Source: HXMU1420-13 sp965601825 (GTDB taxonomy: Bacteria > Bacteroidota > Rhodothermia > Balneolales > Balneolaceae). Taken from it: DNA of 64,000 nucleotides. The number at the start of each line of letters is the position of its first letter. The first letter of the stretch is position 1. Location: the NCBI GenBank assembly GCA_965601825.1, contig OZ271839.1:3162001-3226000 (forward strand), given 5' to 3'. A program made the translations under genes and the position numbers. The notes beneath the pieces are model-generated. The model had not been told where the DNA came from. It did not search any database and saw nothing but the letters and a program-made list of their open reading frames with translations. Below, piece after piece: positions 38,876 through 47,187 of this stretch.

Positions 38876-39110
38876 ATGCCCTAACAATATGTATAAGGCA
38901 TGTGCTTGTGTGCTTTCTAAAAACTCGATCGGGACTTGCCCGTGAGTCTCCGCCGTGAAAGATTTGTGCTGATTGGACGCTTCAGTCCGCGGGATCTTTT
39001 CACTTCAGAACGTAGCACACTCTACAAACTTTGGAAGCACCGGCAGACTTCACTACTTTAGTGCTGTCCACTAAGTGAGAGCACACGCCTCATACATGGA
39101 CGTTACCGCA
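38876..39110 (+). repeat. attC-like site 2, long loop, ending at dapD stop
   Basis: Outer box ATGCCCTAAC (38876-38885), spacer AAT, left arm 38889-38905 (ATGTATAAGGCATGTGC), a 175-base loop, right arm 39081-39097, spacer GGAC, inner box GTTACCGCA (39102-39110). The arms differ at two positions, again A-C on top and T-G on the bottom strand. The loop carries further small hairpins, among them GGACgcttcaGTCC and an ACTTTAGTG/CACTAAGT stem. The site is longer than most attC sites. Its final TTA is the stop codon of dapD on the other strand. Confidence 0.65.
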
Positions 39111-39852
39111 ACGCATCTTCGAGTTCTAATGAAGCATCAGAATTCTGATCGCGATATTTCACAATAATCGGACAAGCCATACTGAGTCCCTCCTGCTTTG
39201 CCCAATCTGATTTCATAGGTCGAGTTCCGGGAATAACAACCGCACCTTCCGGAATTTCAGCTCCACGCTCCCTTACTTCTTCCTTTACAGCATCGTAAAC
39301 CGGAATTGATTTAGAAAGAGTTACTCCTGGAGCAATCACTGCTTTTGATCTGACTAGGATTCCTTCTACAATTACTGCACCGGCACCGATGAAACAATCA
39401 TCCTCGATGATTACAGGATTCATACCAACAGGTTCTAAAACTCCTCCTATCTGAACTCCGGCCGACAAATGAACATTCTTTCCAATTTGAGCACAAGATC
39501 CAACTAAAGCATGTGAATCTACCATGGAACCTTCATCCACATAAGCTCCAACATTAACATAGGCAGGTGGCATGATGATAACTCCCGATGCCACAAATGA
39601 ACCTCTTCGTACGGATGATCCTCCTGGTACTAATCGTACGCCATCTTCTGGCTTAAAGAACTGAGGCGGTAAATTATGCTTATCAACAAAGCCATCATAA
39701 ATCCCTTCATAAGCAGCGTTGGTTCCATTTTTGAAAGCTGCTAAAATAGCTTCTTTTGCTTCAACATTAGCTTCCCAACTACCATCTTCAAGTTGATAGG
39801 CTGATCGGACTTCGCCGCTTTCTAATTGATCAAGGATTTCTTCGTGGGTCAT
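39103..39852 (-). CDS. dapD: 2,3,4,5-tetrahydropyridine-2,6-dicarboxylate N-succinyltransferase
   Basis: The left-handed beta-helix hexapeptide repeats are clear (VRRGSFVASGVIIMPPAYVN, GSMVDSHALVGSCAQIGKNV, IIEDDCFIGAGAVIVEG). It follows the DapD pattern with an N-terminal helical domain and C-terminal CPIIVKYRD. It acts in the succinylase branch of lysine/diaminopimelate synthesis. At 249 residues it is slightly shorter than the E. coli enzyme but looks complete, ending DALR. Its stop codon coincides with the outer end of the integron-like array. The other lysine genes (lysC, dapB, dapA) are 19 kb away. Confidence 0.94.
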   Translation of the reverse strand: MTHEEILDQLESGEVRSAYQLEDGSWEANVEAKEAILAAFKNGTNAAYEGIYDGFVDKHNLPPQFFKPEDGVRLVPGGSSVRRGSFVASGVIIMPPAYVNVGAYVDEGSMVDSHALVGSCAQIGKNVHLSAGVQIGGVLEPVGMNPVIIEDDCFIGAGAVIVEGILVRSKAVIAPGVTLSKSIPVYDAVKEEVRERGAEIPEGAVVIPGTRPMKSDWAKQEGLSMACPIIVKYRDQNSDASLELEDALR

Positions 39853-40070
39853 GTTCTATTAGTATCAGAGTTTCAAAGTGATTATGTGATAAAGATACCT
39901 CGGGATTAAGAAAAATCTTATTAAAATAAGTCGATTAATTTCTCAATCCAGATTTTTGGCATGATGATTACAGTCTATAATCAGGATTTACCGATAGTAT
40001 TATAGGAACTTAAAACACTAATAATTAGCAATTAATAACATATTAAGTTGACACCCAGTAACATATAATT

Positions 40071-40814
40071 TTGCTCCATTTTCAAATAAATCGTCTATTC
40101 TTGGAGCTACTTTATAAAAGCCAACATAGTTTAATTCAAAGCTTATTCCTTCACTTAATACCGGCATTTGGAATAATGCTTATATATTTAATTATTCGCC
40201 CAATTGTTGATGAGTTTAATTTAAATGCTGAATTCGCTTTGAACTTAGCCTTTCTGAGTGCAGGGGTCGCTATTCCAATTTATATACTGAAAAAAGCTAA
40301 AAGACAAAGTGGGGAATCCGTTATTGGCTTAGCGTTAAGAAGTAAATGGTACGAGTATATTATTTACCCACTACTTGCAATTGCTCTGGCAGTTGCGATT
40401 ATAAGTTTAGTTCCAATATCAAATGTTTTGGAAAATCAATTAGAGCCGCTCTTACCAGAATGGTTTTTACAACCATGGCGTGGTGGCACAAGCGATCCAT
40501 CAATCGTCTTATTTCTTTTAATTTTTGCATTACTGGTTGATGGATTTATTCACCCAATTGTTGAAGAATACTACTTCCGAGGCTTTCTCTTAAAAAAACT
40601 CAGTCATTATGGATGGTTTGCTCCAGTGTTATCAGCTTTGTTTTTTTCACTGTTCCACCTTTGGCAGCCACAAAATATTCCAATTATTTTCCTTTCAAGT
40701 TTACCATGGATGTTTATCGTTTGGTGGAAAAAAGACCTACTCATGTCGATTGTTATTCATTGTTTAGCCAATTCCATTGGAGCAATTGTTGCAATTATTA
40801 GCCACATAAATTAA
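40071..40814 (+). CDS. CPBP-family intramembrane metalloprotease
   Basis: Six to eight hydrophobic helices with the family motif EEYYFRG (EExxxR) and the later ALFFSLFHLW carrying the second His motif. The start is probably TTG at 40071; no earlier ATG exists and the next in-frame ATG would remove part of the first helix region. CPBP proteins process membrane proteins or peptides, for example in bacteriocin immunity and CAAX-like maturation. Target unknown. Confidence 0.87.
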   Translation: MLHFQINRLFLELLYKSQHSLIQSLFLHLIPAFGIMLIYLIIRPIVDEFNLNAEFALNLAFLSAGVAIPIYILKKAKRQSGESVIGLALRSKWYEYIIYPLLAIALAVAIISLVPISNVLENQLEPLLPEWFLQPWRGGTSDPSIVLFLLIFALLVDGFIHPIVEEYYFRGFLLKKLSHYGWFAPVLSALFFSLFHLWQPQNIPIIFLSSLPWMFIVWWKKDLLMSIVIHCLANSIGAIVAIISHIN

Positions 40815-40939
40815 TTAAAATAGATGCCTGCCTTAACACCTATCCACCGGCTAATTTTTATGTTGTAATAAGCAACAAAGTGACTGTATATTTGGCTAAA
40901 CATCTTTATTTATACTCAATCCATATAAAAATAAGAGAG

Positions 40940-40974
40940 AGAATCTTCTTTTAAGGCTCAAAAACGAAGATTCT
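40940..40974 (+). other. hairpin in TonB-receptor upstream region
   Basis: AGAATCTTC (40940-40948) and GAAGATTCT (40966-40974) are exact inverse complements separated by 17 bases. No T tract follows, so a regular terminator is unlikely. It may be a leader structure of the TonB receptor mRNA or a bent remnant. Confidence 0.4.
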
Positions 40975-40999
40975 TAACTATTTAATAACTATTTCTAGA

Positions 41000-41014
41000 T
41001 TAGAATAATTCTTA
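41000..41014 (+). promoter_or_regulatory. Fur/PerR-like box
   Basis: TTAGAATAATTCTTA is a 7-1-7 imperfect palindrome (six of seven positions pair) like Fur and PerR operators. It ends 29 bases before the ATG of the TonB receptor, a normal place for iron or metal repression. Inferred from shape only. Confidence 0.45.
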
Positions 41015-41043
41015 TTTTAGCCAAAGCTAAAAATTAAAATATC

Positions 41044-43413
41044 ATGCAGCGATTAATCGCATCTCTACTTTTCTCCATATTCATTGTATCCACAACGCTT
41101 GCTCAAACAGGTAGTCTTTCGGGTACTATTATTGCAAGTAATACCAATGAGACTATTCCTCTTGCTACCTTACAACTCGAAGGTTCAACTATGGGTACAG
41201 CAGCTGATAAAGATGGAAACTTTCTTTTAGAAAGGATTCCTATTGGTACACAAAGCATACGCGTAAGATCACTTGGATATCAAACACTGGTTCTGGATGT
41301 TGAGATTCAACAAAACAAAGACACAAAGATTGAAATTGAATTACGACCGGATAACCTCAACATAAATGATATAGTCGTAAGTGGTACTCGCTATCAAATT
41401 GATCGAGCTAATAGCCCGGTAGTTGTTAATCTGATTGGTAACAAACTTCTAAATGCCACGCAATCGATTTCAATATCAGAGGGTTTGAATTATCAACCTG
41501 GTGTTAGAGTAGAAGCAAACTGTCAAAATTGTGGGTTCACACAGGTTAGATTGAATGGATTGGATGGCGCTTACTCTCAAATCTTGATTAATAGCCGTCC
41601 AGTATTTAGTGCACTTAATAGTGTATATGGCTTAGACCAGATTCCTTCCAATATTGTGGAACAAATTGAGGTAGTTCGAAGTGGTGGATCAGCTCTTTAT
41701 GGTTCAAACGCTATTGCCGGTACAATCAATATTATTACGCGTGAACCAATTTTAAATAGCTGGGAAGCTAGCTCAAATACTGCAAGCATTGACGGAGCCT
41801 TGGATCAGACTTACAATTTTAGTGGATCTATTGTTGATGAAAATCTTAGCAGTGGTGTTACTTTTTATGGCATGAACAGAAATCGCGAAAGTTTTGATGC
41901 AAATAATGACGGATTTACCGAACTGGTTCAGCTTGAGAACACTGTTTTGGGCCTTAAGACTTATTATAAACCAAATGAACTAAGTAAGATATCAGTGGAC
42001 TTTAGTGCTTTAAACGAATACCGAAGAGGTGGAGACCGTTTAGACCTGGCACCACATTTCTCTGATATAGCTGAAGAACTCACACACAGTACATTCTTTG
42101 GAAGTGTGAATTATGAATATTTCTCAAGGAACAGTAGGAACAAATTCACTGCCTATGCCTCTACACAAAATACTGAACGAGGTAGTTATTATGGCGGTCT
42201 CGGTGGCGGAAGAACAGCAGAAGATAGTCTGCTTGCCATAAATGCTTATGGGATAACTGATGATTTAGCCATCGTAGGCGGAGTACAGTATGTGCATTAC
42301 TTCGAGAATCAAGACGTAATTACGATGGGTATTGAAAATCAATACTATGATACACAAGATGAGATTGACGGTTATAATAGATTGGTTGATCAGCAAGTTA
42401 ATTCTACCGGATTTTTTGCTCAATATGAATGGAAACCTGTCGATCGCTTTACTGCATTATTAGGTGCCCGATTTGATGTCTCTAACGTGAATGGAAGCTA
42501 TCAGATTGGTACTGTAAATAGTAATGTTGATGTTAATATTGGGGTCTTCAGTCCGCGAGCCACATTACTTTATAAATTTTCTGATGACTTAAGGTTCCGA
42601 GGAGGATATGCACGAGGCTTTAGAGCGCCACAAGCATTTAATGAAGACTTACACATTTCCTCAGTTGGTGGCGAACCGTTATTTGTAATCTTATCAGACG
42701 ATTTAAATAAAGAAACTTCAGACGCGTTCACTGGATCATTGAATTACACAAAGAATTTTGGCCTAACTCAGGTTAGCTTACTTGTTGAAGGATTTTATAC
42801 TCAATTACAGAACCCATTTACCCAGGTAAGCACAGGATCAGTCCTTCCTAATGGTTCTATTTTAGAAGAAGTGAGAAATGGAGAAGGTGCAACTGTTTCC
42901 GGATTTAATATCGAGGCAGGATACTCCCCTTCAGCTAAAACATCTTTCACATTTGGAGGAACTTACCAACAATCTGCATTTGATGAAGATCAGGTTCTTT
43001 TTGAACCAGAAGGTGTTCCAGCTCCGGGTGAAGGTATAATTGTAATAGATGAGTTTACTCGAAATCCGAATGTATATGGTTATTTCACAGCCTTCTATGA
43101 TTTCACAAAAGATTTCAGATTGGATCTCACAGGTACCTATACAGGTTCAATGATTGTACCTAGAGTAGTAAGTGATACTGGGTTCCTCGATTTATTTGAA
43201 TCTGATCCATTTTTGGATATGAATTTAAAAGCTAGTTATCACATTGATGTGAGCGAAGACTTTCAAATGACCTTAAGTGGTGGGGCAAAGAATATCTTTA
43301 ACGGTTTCCAGCCCGAGTTTGACTCGGGTGCACAGCGAGATTCAGATTTTGTATATGGACCGCTTGCACCACGCAGTTTCTTCTTTTCAGTTACAATTGG
43401 AAGATTGGATTGA
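41044..43413 (+). CDS. TonB-dependent receptor with CQNC plug motif
   Basis: Signal peptide ending at TTLAQ, a carboxypeptidase-regulatory beta domain (about 22-100), a plug (about 110-230) and a 22-strand barrel ending in FFFSVTIGRLD. The plug holds C160-Q-N-C163 followed by GFTQVRLNGLDGAYSQILIN, a conserved feature of one Bacteroidota receptor group. Two cysteines in a plug are unusual and could bind metal or form a disulfide. The Fur/PerR-like box upstream supports metal or siderophore uptake. The thioredoxin-like gene overlaps its end by four bases. Confidence 0.92.
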   Translation: MQRLIASLLFSIFIVSTTLAQTGSLSGTIIASNTNETIPLATLQLEGSTMGTAADKDGNFLLERIPIGTQSIRVRSLGYQTLVLDVEIQQNKDTKIEIELRPDNLNINDIVVSGTRYQIDRANSPVVVNLIGNKLLNATQSISISEGLNYQPGVRVEANCQNCGFTQVRLNGLDGAYSQILINSRPVFSALNSVYGLDQIPSNIVEQIEVVRSGGSALYGSNAIAGTINIITREPILNSWEASSNTASIDGALDQTYNFSGSIVDENLSSGVTFYGMNRNRESFDANNDGFTELVQLENTVLGLKTYYKPNELSKISVDFSALNEYRRGGDRLDLAPHFSDIAEELTHSTFFGSVNYEYFSRNSRNKFTAYASTQNTERGSYYGGLGGGRTAEDSLLAINAYGITDDLAIVGGVQYVHYFENQDVITMGIENQYYDTQDEIDGYNRLVDQQVNSTGFFAQYEWKPVDRFTALLGARFDVSNVNGSYQIGTVNSNVDVNIGVFSPRATLLYKFSDDLRFRGGYARGFRAPQAFNEDLHISSVGGEPLFVILSDDLNKETSDAFTGSLNYTKNFGLTQVSLLVEGFYTQLQNPFTQVSTGSVLPNGSILEEVRNGEGATVSGFNIEAGYSPSAKTSFTFGGTYQQSAFDEDQVLFEPEGVPAPGEGIIVIDEFTRNPNVYGYFTAFYDFTKDFRLDLTGTYTGSMIVPRVVSDTGFLDLFESDPFLDMNLKASYHIDVSEDFQMTLSGGAKNIFNGFQPEFDSGAQRDSDFVYGPLAPRSFFFSVTIGRLD

Positions 43414-43901
43414 GTTATAAATCAATCATATTAACTATTAGTCTAGTAATTCTAGTTTTTACTTCCGGAGCTTTATTTGCCCAGGAAAAGGTATCCATAC
43501 AATGGTTAACCTTTGAAGAGTTAGAACAAGCACTTACTGATGAACCCAAAAAGGTATTTATAGATTTCTATACCGACTGGTGTACCTACTGTCGCAAAAT
43601 GGATCGAGTAGTTTTTACCAAACCTGAGGTTATTGACCATTTAAACCAGGAATTCTATGCTGTTCGCTTTGATGCAGAATCCTCATCGATAGTAGAGTTT
43701 GGCGGTCAAACATTCGTGAATGATCAATTAAGAAGTTCACGAACTCCTGTTCATCAAATTGCACAACTTCTAGCGATGAGAGATGGAGAATTCGTACCAC
43801 CAACTATGCTGGTATTTGATGAAAACTTAGAGTTAATTGCTCGATATTTCGAATATTTAGATAGCAGAAGTTTATTAGAAGCACTTGAAGTGAATCCATA
43901 A
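43410..43901 (+). CDS. exported thioredoxin-like protein
   Basis: Signal peptide ending at LFAQ. The fold start VFIDFYTDWCTYCRKMDRVVF has the redox-active C58-T-Y-C61, and a cis-proline lies in EFVPPTMLVFD. This is the Thioredoxin_7 (DUF255-related) type. TTG at 43410 overlaps the receptor stop (TTGA), so translation is coupled. By its export and coupling it may keep the receptor's plug cysteines reduced or help metal transfer, which is inference. Confidence 0.88.
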   Translation: MSYKSIILTISLVILVFTSGALFAQEKVSIQWLTFEELEQALTDEPKKVFIDFYTDWCTYCRKMDRVVFTKPEVIDHLNQEFYAVRFDAESSSIVEFGGQTFVNDQLRSSRTPVHQIAQLLAMRDGEFVPPTMLVFDENLELIARYFEYLDSRSLLEALEVNP

Positions 43902-43902
43902 A

Positions 43903-43934
43903 AAAAGTCGGATAATGTTCATCATGCGACTTTT
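43903..43934. terminator. bidirectional terminator hairpin
   Basis: AAAAGTCG (43903-43910) pairs with CGACTTTT (43927-43934), flanked by an A run on the left and T run on the right. It sits between the convergent thioredoxin and monooxygenase genes and can stop both. Confidence 0.75.
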
Positions 43935-43953
43935 CGAATTAGCTAGTCAATAC

Positions 43954-44337
43954 TTAAGCTATTTCTGTCTTTCGTTCGAAACCGCCAATATAAGTGCTAA
44001 ACTCGGCTCCCATATTCATTCCTATTGCAGCTTGTTTTAGTTCCTCTGGCACTTCACCAGCGAAGAAAAATGGTCCAGGTGAAGCAATTTCTACTAATGA
44101 CTGAAAATGAGCTGCAGCTGTTACTCCAAGGTGATACCCCATGGCATCGGCATTAGCAAATAAATCATGAACTACTAATGCACCATTTTCTTCATCTTCA
44201 TAATATTGCATCATGATTGTGCCTGGCTCGTTCTCTTCCATTTGCTTTAATACTTCAGCGTAGATGACTTTTAACTCATCAAATTTATCTGGTTTTGCTG
44301 TCCATTTATAGAATACTGTGATTGCTTGGTTACTCAT
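43954..44337 (-). CDS. ABM-domain monooxygenase-like protein
   Basis: A 127-residue protein of the antibiotic-biosynthesis-monooxygenase fold: ITVFYKWTAKPDKFDELKVIYAEVLKQM at the start and HFQSLVEIASPGPFFF later. Such small dimeric proteins oxidise quinols or have regulatory roles. It is divergent from the GlxA-like regulator, which probably controls it. Confidence 0.8.
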   Translation of the reverse strand: MSNQAITVFYKWTAKPDKFDELKVIYAEVLKQMEENEPGTIMMQYYEDEENGALVVHDLFANADAMGYHLGVTAAAHFQSLVEIASPGPFFFAGEVPEELKQAAIGMNMGAEFSTYIGGFERKTEIA

Positions 44338-44406
44338 AATTCAAAAATTTGTGTTTGTGATTGTTAACTCGTGACCAATTTATGCACTATGATGGTATAT
44401 AATATG

Positions 44407-44423
44407 ACAACTCAAAGGGTTGT
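44407..44423. promoter_or_regulatory. inverted repeat in divergent promoter region
   Basis: ACAAC (44407-44411) and GTTGT (44419-44423) flank seven bases between the divergent monooxygenase and AraC-type genes. It may be an operator for the AraC-type regulator; five-base arms leave chance possible. Confidence 0.3.
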
Positions 44424-44467
44424 TTCTGCCAAATAATTGATTTAGCTTTATATCAAAAAAAGAATTC

Positions 44468-45460
44468 ATGAAGCATCTTAGTATCCTTGTGCCTAGAGGA
44501 ACTGCAATTCTTGATACTATTATTGGTACTTACAATCAGTTTAGAATCGCTAATGCTTTTTTAAAACAAAACAGTATAATCAAAGAAGACCTTTTTGTTA
44601 TCGATTTAGTTGGAATCGACAATAAAGTTCAATCTTATAGTCAATTTTTTAGAATCTCTCCTACTAAAACAATTGATGAAATTGAAAAAACTGACCTGAT
44701 CATTGTACCGGGTATTGTTGGGAATCTGGATCAGCAAATAGAATTGAATTATGCTTTTGTAGATTGGATTAAAGAACAAAGGATACAAAATGATGCCGAG
44801 TTAGCAAGTCTATGCCGAGGAGCATTTATTTTAGCCGAAACCGGATTATTAAATGGAAAATCATGTGCTACACATTGGGCAACACATGATGACTTTCAAA
44901 AAAAATATCCTCAGGTTAACCTGATTCCTGAAAAAATTATCAGCGAAGATAATGGAATCTATTCCAGTGGTGGTGCCTACTCCTTCCTTAACCTTCTGAT
45001 ATATCTTGTTGAAAAATACTACGGTCGTGAAACAGCTATCTATTGCGCAAAAATGTCGGAAATTGAAATGGATCGAATCAATCAAAATCAGTTTGTAATC
45101 TTTTCTGGTCAAAAGGAACATTCTGATGAAGCTATCAAATCAATTCAAAATCATATTGAAGAACACTATTCGGAAAAACTAAGTGTGGAATCATTGGCTC
45201 ATCAAGCGGCAATTAGCAGCCGAAATTTTGTACGACGATTTAAGAAAGCGACATTTAATACGCCGCTCGAATATATCCAAAGAGTTCGGGTTGAAGCAGC
45301 TAAAAAACGTCTGGAATCATCAACTCTTAATGTAAATCAGGTGATGTATAAATCCGGGTATAGTGATGTAAAAGCTTTTCGAACAGTATTTAAGAAATAC
45401 ACCGGACTGACTCCTCTCGAATATCGAAGTAAATATAACCGGGAAATGGCTTTAGCTTAG
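44468..45460 (+). CDS. GlxA-type AraC-family regulator with DJ-1/PfpI domain
   Basis: Residues 1-190 are a DJ-1/PfpI-like domain with a nucleophile-elbow-type cysteine in ASLCRGAF and ATHWATHDDF. The C-terminal ~100 residues are two AraC helix-turn-helix motifs (LSVESLAHQAAISSRNFVRRFKK and VMYKSGYSDVKAFRTVFKKYTG). This arrangement is that of GlxA/FtrA regulators, which sense small nitrogen or carbonyl compounds. It likely controls the divergent monooxygenase and the downstream YciI/VOC genes. Confidence 0.92.
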   Translation: MKHLSILVPRGTAILDTIIGTYNQFRIANAFLKQNSIIKEDLFVIDLVGIDNKVQSYSQFFRISPTKTIDEIEKTDLIIVPGIVGNLDQQIELNYAFVDWIKEQRIQNDAELASLCRGAFILAETGLLNGKSCATHWATHDDFQKKYPQVNLIPEKIISEDNGIYSSGGAYSFLNLLIYLVEKYYGRETAIYCAKMSEIEMDRINQNQFVIFSGQKEHSDEAIKSIQNHIEEHYSEKLSVESLAHQAAISSRNFVRRFKKATFNTPLEYIQRVRVEAAKKRLESSTLNVNQVMYKSGYSDVKAFRTVFKKYTGLTPLEYRSKYNREMALA

Positions 45461-45513
45461 TGTTGAATTCAAAACTAATCAGTGCTACTATCAACTAAAC
45501 CAATTCTGATAAG

Positions 45514-45846
45514 ATGAGTGCTGAGCAAAACTTATTCCTTTACCACTTGGTACTGGCGGATGAGTATCGAAATAGTAATAATTGGACCGAGGATACTCGA
45601 AATCTAATCCGTGAGCATGCACAATTCTTAGCTGATCTAGGTAAAAAAGGTAAGCTAGGTTTTGCCGGACGTACAGATTTTAAAACTGAAAGTGAACATC
45701 TATTCGGCATTGCTCTTATAAAGGCAAATGATCTGGAAAGTGCCAAAAAATTATTAGCTGAAGATCCTGCGGTTGTTCACGGTATCCAAAAAGCATCCGT
45801 CTTTCCCTTCATAATGCCTATCAAAAACTTAAACAATCTAGAGTGA
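45514..45846 (+). CDS. YciI-like protein
   Basis: A 110-residue YCII fold. FLYHLVLADEYRNSNNW, HAQFLADLGKKGKLGFAGRTD with its His/Asp pair, and DPAVVHGIQKASVFPF all match. Likely a small dimeric enzyme or dehalogenase-like domain. Its last codons overlap the start of the VOC gene (GTGA). Confidence 0.85.
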   Translation: MSAEQNLFLYHLVLADEYRNSNNWTEDTRNLIREHAQFLADLGKKGKLGFAGRTDFKTESEHLFGIALIKANDLESAKKLLAEDPAVVHGIQKASVFPFIMPIKNLNNLE

Positions 45847-46232
45847 ACTTAAATCAAATAACTATTCCATCTATTGATCTGGGAAAAGCTGTACCATTTT
45901 ATCAGAAGTTAGGATTACAACTGATTGTAGACGTCCGACCAAATTATGCAAGATTTGTATGTCCGGATGGAGATTCAACATTTTCCATTCATAAGGTTGA
46001 TAATTTACCTAAAGGCGAAGGAATCTATGTGTATTTTGAATGTGAAGACTTAGATCCATTTGTTGATGAATTGGTTAAGAAAGGAATCAAATTCGATGAA
46101 ATGCCTGAAGACCGATTTTGGAAATGGCGAGAAGCAAGACTTAAAGATTTAGATGGTAATCAGTTAATTTTATTTAAAGGCGGTGATAACCGAAAAAATC
46201 CACCTTGGAGGATTCAAGTCAATGATCAATAG
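45843..46232 (+). CDS. VOC-family (glyoxalase/bleomycin resistance-like) protein
   Basis: A 129-residue protein with the paired beta-alpha-beta-beta-beta units of the VOC fold. The N-terminal LNQITIPSIDLGKAVPFYQKLGLQL and the C-terminal ARLKDLDGNQLILFKGG are characteristic. The usual N-terminal metal His is replaced (ITIPSID), so glyoxalase I activity is uncertain. GTG start overlaps the YciI stop by four bases; the GH16 start lies inside its 3' end. Confidence 0.86.
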   Translation: MNLNQITIPSIDLGKAVPFYQKLGLQLIVDVRPNYARFVCPDGDSTFSIHKVDNLPKGEGIYVYFECEDLDPFVDELVKKGIKFDEMPEDRFWKWREARLKDLDGNQLILFKGGDNRKNPPWRIQVNDQ

Positions 46233-47088
46233 AACCTCATTATCTCTGATTTTATGCATCACCTTCACAACTATTCATTGTACGCAAAGCGATAAACCTA
46301 TGAGCGATTCAAATTCAATAAATGAATATGCAGAAAGTTATAATCCCGGTGATGATTGGAAACTCGTCTGGTCTGATGAGTTCGAAGGAGATTCTCTAAA
46401 TCTCGAAAACTGGAATCGACAGGTTGTAAAGGCTGGCCAATTTAACGATGAATGGCAGCGCTATACTGATAGTGACGAAAATTCATACGTTGAAAATGGA
46501 AATCTGGTAATCAAAGCAATCCATGAAAGCGACGAGCATGGCGTAGACCAATATACTTCTGCCAGATTGAATACAGCCCAAAAACAAAGCTGGAAATATG
46601 GTCGAATTGCTGCCCGTATTAAACTTCCATATGGCGAAGGTATGTGGCCTGCTTTTTGGATGCTAGGCACAAATATCAATGAAAATGGAGGTGACACTCC
46701 ATGGCCTCAATCAGGCGAAATCGACATTTTGGAAATGTATGGATCGAATGATGATGCCAACATTGAAGGCAATTTCCATTATGCTGATGAAGATAATGAA
46801 CATGCAATGTACGGACAGGTTCATTACAAACTGGAAAACGGAATTTTTGCCGACAATTTCCATGTGTTTGAATTGGAATGGGATGCAGAAAGTATCACCT
46901 GGTTTGTGGATGGAATTGAATTTGCAAGTGCCGATATCTCGGATGAAGTTTATTCCGAATTCCGCGAAGAGTTCTTTCTACTTTTAAATATCGCTGTTGG
47001 TGGCGAATGGGCTGGGAGACCCGATGAAACAACTGATTTCCCTCAATATATGTACGTGGATTGGGTTCGAGTGTATCAGAAATCTTAA
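46222..47088 (+). CDS. GH16 endo-beta-glucanase lipoprotein
   Basis: The ATG at 46222 gives a lipoprotein signal (TTIHC) and overlaps the VOC gene by 11 bases. The start WKLVWSDEFEGDSLNLENWNRQ and active-site GEIDILEMYG (two Glu and the Asp) are classical GH16. WYVDG-like FVDGIEFASAD and GGEWAGRPDE also fit laminarinase or lichenase enzymes. It degrades beta-1,3(1,4)-glucans outside the cell. Its overlap with small metabolic genes is odd, and it may mark the left end of the glucan-use region. Confidence 0.91.
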   Translation: MINRTSLSLILCITFTTIHCTQSDKPMSDSNSINEYAESYNPGDDWKLVWSDEFEGDSLNLENWNRQVVKAGQFNDEWQRYTDSDENSYVENGNLVIKAIHESDEHGVDQYTSARLNTAQKQSWKYGRIAARIKLPYGEGMWPAFWMLGTNINENGGDTPWPQSGEIDILEMYGSNDDANIEGNFHYADEDNEHAMYGQVHYKLENGIFADNFHVFELEWDAESITWFVDGIEFASADISDEVYSEFREEFFLLLNIAVGGEWAGRPDETTDFPQYMYVDWVRVYQKS

Positions 47089-47187
47089 CTATTCAATCTA
47101 TATTCATCTAAAGTTCATCTTAGTGAACCTTATTTATTAAGTTCGAGTTGTTTAACAAGTGGGTTACGCTTAATCAAATGAGGTTAA

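Larger units (their letters stand above)
36204..39105. mobile_element. integron-like element: recombinase, attI-like region, two cassettes with attC-like sites
   Basis: The order is minus-strand tyrosine recombinase (36204-37049), attI-like segment with crossover-type G^TT at 37133/37134, DUF1963 cassette ending in a hairpin site (37804-37940), metallopeptidase-lipoprotein cassette ending in a second hairpin site (38876-39110), then dapD. Each cassette start is the reverse complement of its own end: GTTGTGTAGC at 37133 with GCTACACAAC at 37804, and GTTAGGGCAT at 37931 with ATGCCCTAAC at 38876. Both predicted stems use the same AACAAT-N3-TATAAG left arm and CTCATA right arm. This is seen directly; that the recombinase moves these cassettes is inference from integron biology. 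Cassette genes differ from each other in base composition, the second being visibly richer in G and C. Confidence 0.72.
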
